Shown here in pieces: positions 57,225 to 64,000 of a stretch of 64,000 nt of DNA. Position numbers and translations under genes: made by a program. Origin of the DNA: Clostridium sp. LS (GTDB taxonomy: Bacteria; Bacillota; Clostridia; Clostridiales; Clostridiaceae); NCBI RefSeq assembly GCF_002760435.1, contig NZ_AUUU01000048.1, positions 23,353 through 87,352 on the forward strand, written 5' to 3'. How positions within the stretch are numbered: position 1 is the stretch's first letter; each line of letters opens with the position of its first letter. A model generated the notes under the pieces. That model did no database searches and was not told the DNA's origin. It saw only the letters and a list, made by a program, of their open reading frames with translations.

Positions 57225-57782
57225 ATGAGTAGAAATATAAATGAAATAATTGGTTCCGAAAATGAATTATATAAATCTATGGGGGATGCTTGGAAAAGTA
57301 TTTTAAGAGTTGCTTGTCCTGGAATAATTCAAAGTTTTGATGAAGCAACTCAAACATGTGTTATTCAACCAGCAATAAAAGAAAAGATTACAAATAATGA
57401 TTATTCAACTAAGTGGATTGATTTACCTTTACTTTTAGATATTCCTATAGTTATTCCACGTGCTGGTAACTTTTGTCTGACTATACCCCCAAAAAAAGGT
57501 GATGAATGTTTAGTAATTTTTGCTGATATGTGTATCGATGCATGGTGGAGCTTAGGAGGATCACAAAATCAAATTGAGAAAAGAAGACATGACTTAAGCG
57601 ATGGTTTTGCAATTTTAGGAGTATGGTCACAACCTAATAAAATTTCTAACTATTCAACAGATTCATGTCAGCTTAGGAATCTTTCAGGATCTCAATATAT
57701 CGAGATAAAAGATGACGGAATTAATATTAAAGGCAATGTAAATATAGTAGGTAATGTAAAAATCAACGGTACATCTTATTAA
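57225..57782 (+). CDS. Gp138-type membrane-puncturing spike
   Basis: The 185-aa protein has the Gp138 OB domain: ACPGIIQSFDEATQTCVIQP, DLPLLLDIPIVIPRAGNF, PPKKGDECLVIFADMCIDAW and HDLSDGFAILGVWSQP. A short beta-helix tip follows with repeats IEIKDDGINIKGNVNIVGNV. It tips the contractile tail. Confidence 0.88.
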   Translation: MSRNINEIIGSENELYKSMGDAWKSILRVACPGIIQSFDEATQTCVIQPAIKEKITNNDYSTKWIDLPLLLDIPIVIPRAGNFCLTIPPKKGDECLVIFADMCIDAWWSLGGSQNQIEKRRHDLSDGFAILGVWSQPNKISNYSTDSCQLRNLSGSQYIEIKDDGINIKGNVNIVGNVKINGTSY

Positions 57783-57829
57783 GGTTTTAATGAGATGTTT
57801 TTTTATTACTTGTTTAAGGAGATGAGCAT

Positions 57830-58192
57830 TTGAAATATAGAATTTTAGATACAAATGGAGATTATAGTTTCGGAAAAGGACAACAAAATTTAACTTATGG
57901 TACTTTTGCAGTCAAACAAGCTATACAAACAAAATTAGGGTTGCTAAAAGGTGAATGGTGGGAAAACAAAGAATTAGGTCTTCCTTTATTCCAAAGTATT
58001 TTAGGACAAATAGGAGTAAAAGACAATATATCAATTGTTGATACATTGATAAAAAAACAGATAATAGGAACTATTGATGTGACTGGGATTGAAAGTTTTT
58101 CGAGCATTTACGATTCAGCGAATAGGTCATACTTATTTACATGTAAAGTTAACACAAAATATGGGAATATAACAGTAGAAGAAAGTTTATAG
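57830..58192 (+). CDS. Baseplate wedge, gp25/W-like (120 aa)
   Basis: TTG start after AAGGAGATG. AVKQAIQTKLGLLKGEWWEN, LGLPLFQSILGQIGVKDNIS, FTCKVNTKYGNITVEE: the lysozyme-like gp25/W wedge pattern found before gpJ. Confidence 0.83.
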   Translation: MKYRILDTNGDYSFGKGQQNLTYGTFAVKQAIQTKLGLLKGEWWENKELGLPLFQSILGQIGVKDNISIVDTLIKKQIIGTIDVTGIESFSSIYDSANRSYLFTCKVNTKYGNITVEESL

Positions 58193-58208
58193 AAAGGAGA
58201 GCTGATAT

Positions 58209-59384
58209 ATGGCGTATTTTGCACCATACATTGATGATACCGGATTTCATATGCCAACATATTCAGATATAAAGGCGCAATTAATATCTGATGCAAAATC
58301 AATTTTTGGGTTTGATATTTATTTAGAAGCAGATTCTCAGGATTATCAATGGATTGCAACTGTTTCAGAAAAGATATATGATGCTTTTCAAATTGCACAA
58401 AAAGTATATAACAATAGAAGCCCTGCTACAGCAGTAGGAAGTGCGTTAGATTCAATTGTCAAAATAAACGGGATTAAAAGGCAATCAGCAACATATAGCA
58501 CCTGTACAGTAACGATTTCTGGAGTGGCAGGAACAGTTATAAAAAATGGCATTGTCTTGGATAAAGGAAGTATCAAGTGGGATTTACCAAGCGTTGTAAC
58601 GATATCCGATACTGGAACTATAGATGTAATTGCTACTTGTGAAATAGCTGGTCCAATAGTAGCTAATGCTGGAGATTTAATAAATATATATAATCCTGTT
58701 TATGGATGGAACGGCGTATATAATTCTAACAGTGCAACGTTAGGATCAGATGTAGAAACTAATAGTGCATTGAGAAAAAGGCAGTCACAAAGTACAGCAC
58801 AACCAAGTCGAACATTGTTAGAGGGTACAGCCGGAGCAATTGCACAACTTAATGGTGTGACAAGATCAAAAGTATACGAAAATGATACAGGACAAGTAGA
58901 TGCAAGAGGACTTCCAGCACATTCTATTACATGTGTAGTCGAAGGTGGAAATGATGAAGATATAGCGAATGCTATTTTCCTTCATAAAGGACCAGGATGT
59001 TATACAAATGGCAATGTAACTATAGATGTAACGGATATAAAAGGACAAGTACATCACATAAGATTTTTTAGGCCAACATATGTTGATATAACTTCAGTTA
59101 TTAATATAAAGGCTTTAAGTAGTTATACAACTGTAACTACTAGTACTATAGAAAGTAATATTCAGGCTTATTTAAATTCAATGGACATAGGAAGTAATTT
59201 AGCTATATCCTCTCTTTGGGGCGTAGCTTTACAAGCTATGCCTAATTTAGCAGATCCTATGTTTTCTGTTACAGCTATTACAGCTAGTAGGTTGGGCGGA
59301 ACTCAAGGAACACAGGATATAACAATAGCATTCAACGAAGTTTGCAGAGGCAATATTAATTATATTACTGCAAATGTATCATAA
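58209..59384 (+). CDS. Baseplate J-like protein (gp47 family)
   Basis: The 391-aa protein: MPTYSDIKAQLISDAKSIFG, VSEKIYDAFQIAQKVYNNRS, ALDSIVKINGIKRQSATYST, then VTRSKVYENDTGQVDARGLP and GGNDEDIANAIFLHKGPGC. These are the conserved blocks of baseplate_J. SD AAAGGAGAG. Confidence 0.93.
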   Translation: MAYFAPYIDDTGFHMPTYSDIKAQLISDAKSIFGFDIYLEADSQDYQWIATVSEKIYDAFQIAQKVYNNRSPATAVGSALDSIVKINGIKRQSATYSTCTVTISGVAGTVIKNGIVLDKGSIKWDLPSVVTISDTGTIDVIATCEIAGPIVANAGDLINIYNPVYGWNGVYNSNSATLGSDVETNSALRKRQSQSTAQPSRTLLEGTAGAIAQLNGVTRSKVYENDTGQVDARGLPAHSITCVVEGGNDEDIANAIFLHKGPGCYTNGNVTIDVTDIKGQVHHIRFFRPTYVDITSVINIKALSSYTTVTTSTIESNIQAYLNSMDIGSNLAISSLWGVALQAMPNLADPMFSVTAITASRLGGTQGTQDITIAFNEVCRGNINYITANVS

Positions 59385-59395
59385 GGGGTGGTTTT

Positions 59396-60052
59396 GTGGC
59401 TATAAATAATTACTTAGATAACATAACTTCCCAACATAGGGATAAACCCAAATTTATATCTTGGCTAAGTAAAAATCTAACCATTCTTGATAATGTATAT
59501 AACACAATAAAATCGATGGATGATAATTTTGATTTAGATAATGCCATAGGTGCTCAGTTAGATACACTGGGAATCATTATTGGAAGAAATAGAGAACTTA
59601 CTTTTCAGCCGCTTAATGGTTTTAGCCCAGTCATGGATGATGATACTTATAGATTAGCACTGAAATCAAAAGTCGCAATGAATAACTGGAATGGGACAAT
59701 CCCCCAAATGTATGAAATCTGGGATAATATTTTTGGAGAAGATGCTGATATAGGTTTGCAAATTCAAGATAATCAAGATATGAGTTTTACTGCATTTGTT
59801 ACAGGGTATGTAGATCAAATTCAGCAAGATTTAATTCAGCATGGATATATAGTTCCAAAATCAGAAGGAGTGCAGGTCAATTATATATCAAAAAGTCCTG
59901 TAATATTTAGCCCGTATTCAGGAATGCTTGTATCAAACTGTAAAAAGGAAACTATTAATATGAGTTTTAATCCTATTGAAACCATTACGTTTGCAACTAA
60001 TTCTTCAATAATAACAGGTGGAATAACAACATCTAGTATAACTTTAAAATAA
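59396..60052 (+). CDS. DUF2612 baseplate protein (gpI-like position)
   Basis: GTG start after AAGGGGTGG. QLDTLGIIIGRNRELTFQPL, DDTYRLALKSKVAMNNWNGT and MYEIWDNIF are typical of DUF2612, which replaces gpI between gpJ and the tail fibre in this phage group. 218 aa. Confidence 0.87.
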   Translation: MAINNYLDNITSQHRDKPKFISWLSKNLTILDNVYNTIKSMDDNFDLDNAIGAQLDTLGIIIGRNRELTFQPLNGFSPVMDDDTYRLALKSKVAMNNWNGTIPQMYEIWDNIFGEDADIGLQIQDNQDMSFTAFVTGYVDQIQQDLIQHGYIVPKSEGVQVNYISKSPVIFSPYSGMLVSNCKKETINMSFNPIETITFATNSSIITGGITTSSITLK

Positions 60053-60071
60053 AAGAAGGTGAATATATAAA

Positions 60072-61664
60072 ATGGCTATTTTTAATAATATGTATATAAC
60101 AAATGCTGGTCAAGCTTTATATACAAAGGCTCAAGCTGGTCAACAAATACAATTTACTAAAATGCAAGTTGGATCTGGGCAAATAGGAACTCAAAATCCA
60201 GCTACATTAAATGCGTTAGTTAATCCTCAATTTAATGTGGCGATCCAATCCATAACAGCTAATAGTGACTTAAAAACTGCAACAATTAGTGGAAGCATAA
60301 ATAACAATAATATAACACAGGCAGTATATATTTGCGAGATAGGGTTGTTTGCAAATGACCCAAATGCAGGTGAAATATTATACGGTTATGCAAGTGCAGG
60401 AACTTATGGTGATTATTATGCACCATCAACAGCAGGACCATACACATGGAATTATGAAGTTAATGCTGCTATTGGCAATGCTGCTAACGTAACTGCACAA
60501 TTAAGTGGGTTAACTTATGATTATGGTGTAATTAATACTAATACTACTTTCAATAAGATTTCTGGTGGGAATCAAAAAGAAATTAATAAATCAATAGATA
60601 CATTTCTGGCTGATTTAACATACCAAACAGCTGGAGGAACAGCAACAGCAATAACATTATCAACGCAAACCTTAGTAAATGGCTATTTTAAAACATTTAT
60701 AGCTAGTGCAAATAATAATAGTGCGGCAACTACTATAAACGGAAAATCATTATACAAGCCAGGAACCACTACAGCTCCAAATTTAATAGCAGGGAAAGCT
60801 TATACAGTTTGGTATAATTCTACAGGTGATTGTTTTTTTATAAAAGCTAGTGCGGAAGGCGATGCAGATTTGACTAATGTACTAGCTGGTAAAAAGTTTA
60901 GCAATGATAATGATACAGGGATAGTTGGAACAATGCCTAATAACGGAGCTTTGGGAGGAAGTTTAGACATTAATGGAACTTATACAATTCCTGCAGGTTA
61001 TACAACAGGTGGAACTGTAACACAAAGTATAACAACAAAAGCTACAGCAACATATAATCCTAGTACAACGACTCAAACAATAGCTGCAGGACAATATTTA
61101 AGTGGAGCGCAAACAATTAATCCAGTAACAGGGACAGCAGGAGCAGGAGACGTATTAAGCGGCAAGACATTCGCATCAGCTAATGGTATTGGATTAACTG
61201 GAACAATACCAAGCAAAGCTGGAGCGACAATAAATCCAAGTACATCACAACAAACAATAGCTGCTGGTCAATATTTAAGCGGAGATCAAGTAATAGCGCC
61301 TATAACAGGAACTGCGACTGATGCAGATGTTGTGTCAGGAAAGACTTATAATTCTGCGGCAGGAATAGCAAGAACAGGAACTGCAACCGTGCAAAGCTTA
61401 GGTGGCCAATTATATACAACAGGTTCAATTGCACATACTAATGGTACAGCTAATACAATTACACTACCATTTACACCTAGAGTAGTAATGCTTACAACGT
61501 CAGGTGGTACTCTAATATGGTGCGTGGGCGCCTATTATAACTATGGTTACCCTATTAGTTCAGCAAACGCAACACCAAATAATACCATTGTTTTTTCAGG
61601 AAACACCATAACAATTATTTCAAGTGTATTAACAACCACGTATACTTATTACGCATGGTCATAG
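60072..61664 (+). CDS. Tail fibre/collar fibre protein with 59-residue repeats
   Basis: The 530-aa protein begins with a phage tail-collar fibre domain (about 1-160; YITNAGQALYTKAQAGQQIQ, VYICEIGLFANDPNAGEILY). The shaft carries two near-identical 59-residue repeats (codons from 61047 and 61224; NPSTxxQTIAAGQYLSG, DVxSGKTxxSAxGI) and a more diverged earlier one. The C-terminal tip (about 470-530) is beta-rich and probably binds the host surface. Confidence 0.88.
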   Translation: MAIFNNMYITNAGQALYTKAQAGQQIQFTKMQVGSGQIGTQNPATLNALVNPQFNVAIQSITANSDLKTATISGSINNNNITQAVYICEIGLFANDPNAGEILYGYASAGTYGDYYAPSTAGPYTWNYEVNAAIGNAANVTAQLSGLTYDYGVINTNTTFNKISGGNQKEINKSIDTFLADLTYQTAGGTATAITLSTQTLVNGYFKTFIASANNNSAATTINGKSLYKPGTTTAPNLIAGKAYTVWYNSTGDCFFIKASAEGDADLTNVLAGKKFSNDNDTGIVGTMPNNGALGGSLDINGTYTIPAGYTTGGTVTQSITTKATATYNPSTTTQTIAAGQYLSGAQTINPVTGTAGAGDVLSGKTFASANGIGLTGTIPSKAGATINPSTSQQTIAAGQYLSGDQVIAPITGTATDADVVSGKTYNSAAGIARTGTATVQSLGGQLYTTGSIAHTNGTANTITLPFTPRVVMLTTSGGTLIWCVGAYYNYGYPISSANATPNNTIVFSGNTITIISSVLTTTYTYYAWS

Positions 61665-61679
61665 AAAGGAGATTAATTT

Positions 61680-61943
61680 ATGAAAACATTAGTACTTTAT
61701 GATGAGACAGGTTATATTTATCTAACACAGACAGGATCTTACAGAATACCTCAAGGAGGAATTGATTACCTAGAAGTTGAAATTCCAGATGGAAAAATTG
61801 CAAAAAGTGTAGATGTGTCTGTAACTCCACATACACCGATCTATGGCGATATGCCTAAATCGGATGTAGAAATACTTAAAGAAAAACAGGAATTAATGCA
61901 AAAAGCATTAGATGATGTATTATTATCAGGGGGTGCTTTATAA
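61680..61943 (+). CDS. Small tail-region protein (87 aa)
   Basis: AAAGGAGAT SD. MKTLVLYDETGYIYLTQTGS, YLEVEIPDGKIAKSVDVSVT, with a C-terminal helix (SDVEILKEKQELMQKAL). Similar short proteins follow the fibre gene in many Gram-positive phages (chaperone or fibre accessory); role not proven. Confidence 0.7.
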   Translation: MKTLVLYDETGYIYLTQTGSYRIPQGGIDYLEVEIPDGKIAKSVDVSVTPHTPIYGDMPKSDVEILKEKQELMQKALDDVLLSGGAL

Positions 61944-62107
61944 TGGCAGATTACTTAGCACAAAGAATAATTGATGGTGCTTTTGATAATTCAAAAGAGG
62001 GAATGACAGGGTATCAATATGTAATAAGTAAAAGACCTGATCTAAAAAATGGTATAGATACTTATTTAACAGAACAGGGTAAAGCAGATTTAATTACTGC
62101 ATTATAG
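61943..62107 (+). CDS. Small XkdX/CD1375-like tail-region protein (54 aa)
   Basis: Starts in a TAATG overlap with the previous gene. MADYLAQRIIDGAFDNSKEG, VISKRPDLKNGIDTYLTEQG: the pattern of tiny proteins encoded between tail fibre and lysis genes in clostridial phages. Function unknown. Confidence 0.62.
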   Translation: MADYLAQRIIDGAFDNSKEGMTGYQYVISKRPDLKNGIDTYLTEQGKADLITAL

Positions 62108-62153
62108 GAATGTAGGGCGCATGAATTAAATAAGAAATATAAGCATGACTGAG

Positions 62154-62175
62154 GACTTTTAAGAAGTCTTTTTTT
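62154..62175 (+). terminator. Probable terminator of the tail operon
   Basis: GACTT (62154-62158) / AAGTC (62164-62168) with a 5-nt loop, followed by seven T. Short stem but a long T-run. Confidence 0.6.
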
Positions 62176-62237
62176 GTTGTTTAAAAAAAGGATATTAGAA
62201 ATTTATATTGAAATAAAGGTAATGAGGTGGTAAAAAG

Positions 62238-62765
62238 ATGGACAACTTAATTGCTTTTATTTCAAAATTTGAAGGGATAATTGGTGCATTGATGGGAGTT
62301 GTGGCAACGCTTATAACTACGCAACTAATAAAGAATTTAGGAAAATTATATTTCTATTTTTATGATTATGATATTAAATATTATGGTCAAAATGAGTATC
62401 ATATTCATAGTGAAATGGATGATTTAAGTAAATCAAATTCCTGTCATTATAGAGTTAGAATGCAACTATATAATAGTTCGGAAACTATAAAAGTGCTAAA
62501 GGACATGAAAATAGAGTTTGTTTTAGGAGAAAAATCTATTATTAATAAACCAAACAATGAGGAAAATGTAGTGAAACGTGCAGGGTTTAATGATTATAAA
62601 GATTTCAATTTTATAAACATTCCGCCTAAAGAATTGATTGAGATAAAAATCAATGGAAATATTCATGATAATAATATGATTAAAATGGGTAACATTAAGA
62701 AAATATATTTTATAGCTAAAAATCATAAAAATAGAACAATAAAAAAATTAATAAAAAAATTCTGA
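62238..62765 (+). CDS. Membrane-anchored phage protein (175 aa), unknown
   Basis: GAGGTGG SD. One N-terminal membrane segment (about 11-30: FEGIIGALMGVVATLITTQL) followed by a soluble basic domain (YFYDYDIKYYGQNEYHIHSE, VRMQLYNSSETIKVLKD). It is set apart by terminators on both sides. Could be a lysogenic-conversion or exclusion protein; not recognised. Confidence 0.68.
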   Translation: MDNLIAFISKFEGIIGALMGVVATLITTQLIKNLGKLYFYFYDYDIKYYGQNEYHIHSEMDDLSKSNSCHYRVRMQLYNSSETIKVLKDMKIEFVLGEKSIINKPNNEENVVKRAGFNDYKDFNFINIPPKELIEIKINGNIHDNNMIKMGNIKKIYFIAKNHKNRTIKKLIKKF

Positions 62766-62793
62766 AAGCATTCTTCATGAGTGCTTTTTATTA
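62765..62793 (+). terminator. Terminator
   Basis: AAAGCA (62765-62770) pairs with TGCTTT (62782-62787), loop pairs TC/GA, then TTATT. It closes the 175-aa membrane protein gene. Confidence 0.65.
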
Positions 62794-62806
62794 TGGAGGT
62801 AATTAA

Positions 62807-62956
62807 ATGTTAGGTATATTCATTACAATCATCTTAACAATTGCAATATCCCAACTGTTAATAGTTGTATGGAATGATATTTCAGGAAAATTGTATTTTA
62901 AAAGGCAAATTGAAAATAAGCTTGGTAGAAAAATTAAATTTAAAGATATAAAATAA
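62807..62956 (+). CDS. Small single-span membrane protein (49 aa)
   Basis: TATGGAGGTAA SD. MLGIFITIILTIAISQLLIV then a basic tail (KLYFKRQIENKLGRKIKF). N-terminal hydrophobic span with a positively charged cytosolic tail. Its location in the lysis region allows a holin-accessory role, unproven. Confidence 0.6.
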   Translation: MLGIFITIILTIAISQLLIVVWNDISGKLYFKRQIENKLGRKIKFKDIK

Positions 62957-62957
62957 T

Positions 62958-62994
62958 GCAATAGATCAGCACCAATAAGGTGTTTTTTTATTGC
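62958..62994 (+). terminator. Nested hairpin terminator
   Basis: GCAATA (62958-62963) / TATTGC (62989-62994) encloses GCACC-AATAA-GGTGT (62969-62983), which is followed by TTTTTT. The outer pairing resembles that of the hairpin after the capsid gene. Confidence 0.65.
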
Positions 62995-63030
62995 TTATTT
63001 TTATAAATCTGAATAAAAGGAAGGTGTTAC

Positions 63031-63333
63031 ATGGATGCAACAACAATTGGAATTATATGCACTGTTTTGGGGTGTATAATTGGGATCTTAGGATATAACA
63101 GAGTTATGAATAAAGATGCGGAAGCGGATGGATTTACGAAGGCAAAATTAGAATCTATAGCTAATGGGGTAGACAGCATAAGAGTAGATATTAAAACACA
63201 AGGAGAAAAAATAACTAGTGTTAATGAACGATTAATAAGAGTTGAGGAAAGCACAAAATCGGCCCATAAGAGACTTGATGAATTCGAATTTTATAAAAAT
63301 GACAAAGAAATAAATAGAAAAGGTGGTATGTAA
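63031..63333 (+). CDS. Membrane-anchored coiled-coil protein (XhlA-like, 100 aa)
   Basis: AAGGAAGGTG SD. An N-terminal membrane segment (about 5-22: TIGIICTVLGCIIGILGY) is followed by a coiled coil (GVDSIRVDIKTQGEKITSVN, RVEESTKSAHKRLDEFEF). This is the pattern of XhlA/hemolysin-like proteins that work with holins in Gram-positive phage lysis. Topology here is inverted relative to some XhlA (span at the N-terminus). Confidence 0.7.
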   Translation: MDATTIGIICTVLGCIIGILGYNRVMNKDAEADGFTKAKLESIANGVDSIRVDIKTQGEKITSVNERLIRVEESTKSAHKRLDEFEFYKNDKEINRKGGM

Positions 63334-63334
63334 A

Positions 63335-63835
63335 ATGATAAAAGCATTGGTAACAATTTTAGTAAAATTAGCAGAGGCAAAATTAGAAAAGGCAGGGATT
63401 GAAGCTATACTTTTAAAGAATCAAAATTACTTCACAGAAGCAAAAAAAATATGGGATGCAGGCGAGGAAAATAAGAGAATTGCTAAAACAGTAGAGGAAA
63501 AAATAATTTCCAAGATAGATCAATTTAATGCAGCTGTATTAAAAAAGTTCCCTGAACTATCTCAAAAAGATATCGATGATCTGCGCCAAGCAATTGGTGG
63601 AGCTGTAAACGCTGGTAAAGAAGCAGTATTAGATAATTCAGATTTATTAAAGCAACTTCAAGATGTTAATACTCAACTACAAGCCGAAAATGTAAGTCTT
63701 AAAAATCAGCTAAGTCAAGTTCAATTACTTATTGGAAATAATTCAATAACTCAAACAATAGATTCTAATCAAGTATCAGTATCACCAACTGCAACAGATC
63801 CAGTAATTCCAGTTCAAACTGCAGCACAAGCTTAA
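63335..63835 (+). CDS. Lysis-region coiled-coil protein (166 aa), LL-H-holin-like pattern
   Basis: AAAGGTGGTATG selects ATG 63335. N-terminal amphipathic helix (IKALVTILVKLAEAKLEKAG), middle FPELSQKDIDDLRQAIGGAV (as in the tail of LL-H-type holins), coiled coil (LKQLQDVNTQLQAENVSLKN) and a Thr/Pro/Val-rich end. It lacks a strong membrane span, so it may be a holin partner rather than a holin. Just before the amidase gene. Confidence 0.55.
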   Translation: MIKALVTILVKLAEAKLEKAGIEAILLKNQNYFTEAKKIWDAGEENKRIAKTVEEKIISKIDQFNAAVLKKFPELSQKDIDDLRQAIGGAVNAGKEAVLDNSDLLKQLQDVNTQLQAENVSLKNQLSQVQLLIGNNSITQTIDSNQVSVSPTATDPVIPVQTAAQA

Positions 63836-63841
63836 TTCTTG

Positions 63842-63875
63842 GAGTAGCCTTTTAGGGTTACTCTTATTTTTTTTA
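63842..63875 (+). terminator. Terminator before the endolysin gene
   Basis: GAGTAGCC (63842-63849) / GGTTACTC (63856-63863), one G-T pair, followed by TTATTTTTTTT. Confidence 0.75.
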
Positions 63876-63893
63876 TTTGAAAGGAATGATATT

Positions 63894-64000
63894 ATGAATA
63901 TTATAGACAAAGGTTTAAGTTTTGGGCCAATGAATATGAATAACCATCCAGCCATGTTAATTGTACATCATTTAGAGGCAGAAGGGCCACAATGGACAGT
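63894..64000 (+). CDS. N-acetylmuramoyl-L-alanine amidase (endolysin), 5' part
   Basis: ATG 63894 after AAAGGAATGA; open to the window edge (35 full codons). The start MNIIDKGLSFGPMNMNNHPA and LIVHHLEAEGPQW contain the zinc-binding His of amidase_2/PGRP-like endolysins (HH at 25-26). It cleaves the peptide stem from MurNAc during lysis. The rest is outside the window. Confidence 0.8.
   Translation, partial: MNIIDKGLSFGPMNMNNHPAMLIVHHLEAEGPQWT

Larger units (their letters stand above)
12600..64000. mobile_element. Prophage of a contractile-tailed phage (incomplete at right edge)
   Basis: A continuous set of phage genes: integration (12.6-14.4 kb), switch regions (15-19 kb), recombination and replication (21-27 kb), accessory genes (27-39.7 kb), packaging and head (40.6-50.4 kb), contractile tail and baseplate (50.4-62.1 kb) and lysis (62.2 kb on). 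The sheath (DUF3383), tube (DUF3277), gp25/W, gpJ and spike genes define a myovirus morphology. All late genes checked are intact, so the prophage may be functional. At least 51.4 kb; the distal end is beyond the window. Confidence 0.95.

Noticed and set aside
1..64000. CRISPR arrays, tRNA or rRNA genes
   Set aside because: I found no regularly spaced repeats of 25-40 bp with unique spacers, no cloverleaf with conserved T-loop/anticodon features, and no rRNA sequence.

Overview
The window is AT-rich, low-GC Gram-positive DNA. Gene order, Shine-Dalgarno (SD) sequences of the AGGAGGTGAT type and the sporulation genes point to a solventogenic-type Clostridium (C. beijerinckii/butyricum-like; the species is inferred, not shown). 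Two parts are visible. Positions 1 to about 12,597 are host chromosome. From about 12,600 to the right edge, and beyond it, lies one large prophage with a contractile tail.

Host part: a truncated ThrE-type exporter gene (minus strand); glyA with a clear promoter and a hairpin leader; small proteins of unknown role; a tandem pair of paralogous membrane proteins; topB; a D,D-carboxypeptidase gene; scpA-scpB (condensin partners); a minus-strand pair of ytfJ (GerW family) and DUF2953, typical of sporulation loci; and a second D,D-carboxypeptidase. The last host gene, a GidA-related FAD-dependent oxidoreductase on the minus strand, is cut. Only its C-terminal 182 codons remain here, abutting the stop codon of the phage large serine recombinase. 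This is one attachment junction; the other lies outside the window.

Prophage layout: (1) 12.6-15.1 kb, integration (large serine recombinase, ribbon-helix-helix protein) and a free-standing NUMOD4/HNH endonuclease fired from overlapping divergent promoters. (2) 15.1-19 kb, regulation: five XRE-type proteins, two divergent repressor/Cro-like switch regions with visible operators, a LexA-type SOS box, KTSC and Rha proteins. (3) 19-28 kb, small early genes (one Spo0E-like), then a recombination/replication block: SMC-like ATPase, YqaJ exonuclease, RecT, DnaD-like initiator, DnaC-like loader, a sigma factor. (4) 28-39.7 kb, accessory genes: many small Cys-rich or unknown proteins, an orphan cytosine methyltransferase, a PAPS-reductase-like ATPase, a YejK-like nucleoid protein, an ORF6N/ORF6C regulator, RusA and an ArpU-like late regulator. 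Recombination scars and structured intergenic segments occur here. (5) 39.7-40.0 kb, a 358-nt non-coding, hairpin-rich segment. (6) 40.0-63.8 kb, late genes in canonical order: terminase, portal, head morphogenesis, DUF2213 protein with a probable nested scaffold, decoration, DUF2184 capsid, connectors, DUF3383 sheath, DUF3277 tube, tail chaperones with a textbook -1 frameshift signal, tape measure, baseplate hub with two peptidoglycan-hydrolase domains, spike, gp25/W, gpJ, DUF2612, tail fibre, then lysis-region membrane proteins and the start of an N-acetylmuramoyl-L-alanine amidase.

How it works together: XRE repressors plus a likely SOS input hold lysogeny. The early block replicates and recombines DNA. 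The phage sigma factor and ArpU-like protein are candidates to turn on the late block. The head and tail genes build a myovirus particle. The most interesting unexplained signals are the structured RNA before the late genes, paired GCAACGTTGC palindromes in the small-terminase gene (candidate pac), the duplicated hairpin-repeat unit near 20.2 kb, the Spo0E-like phage gene, and the disrupted host oxidoreductase gene, which could be restored by excision.
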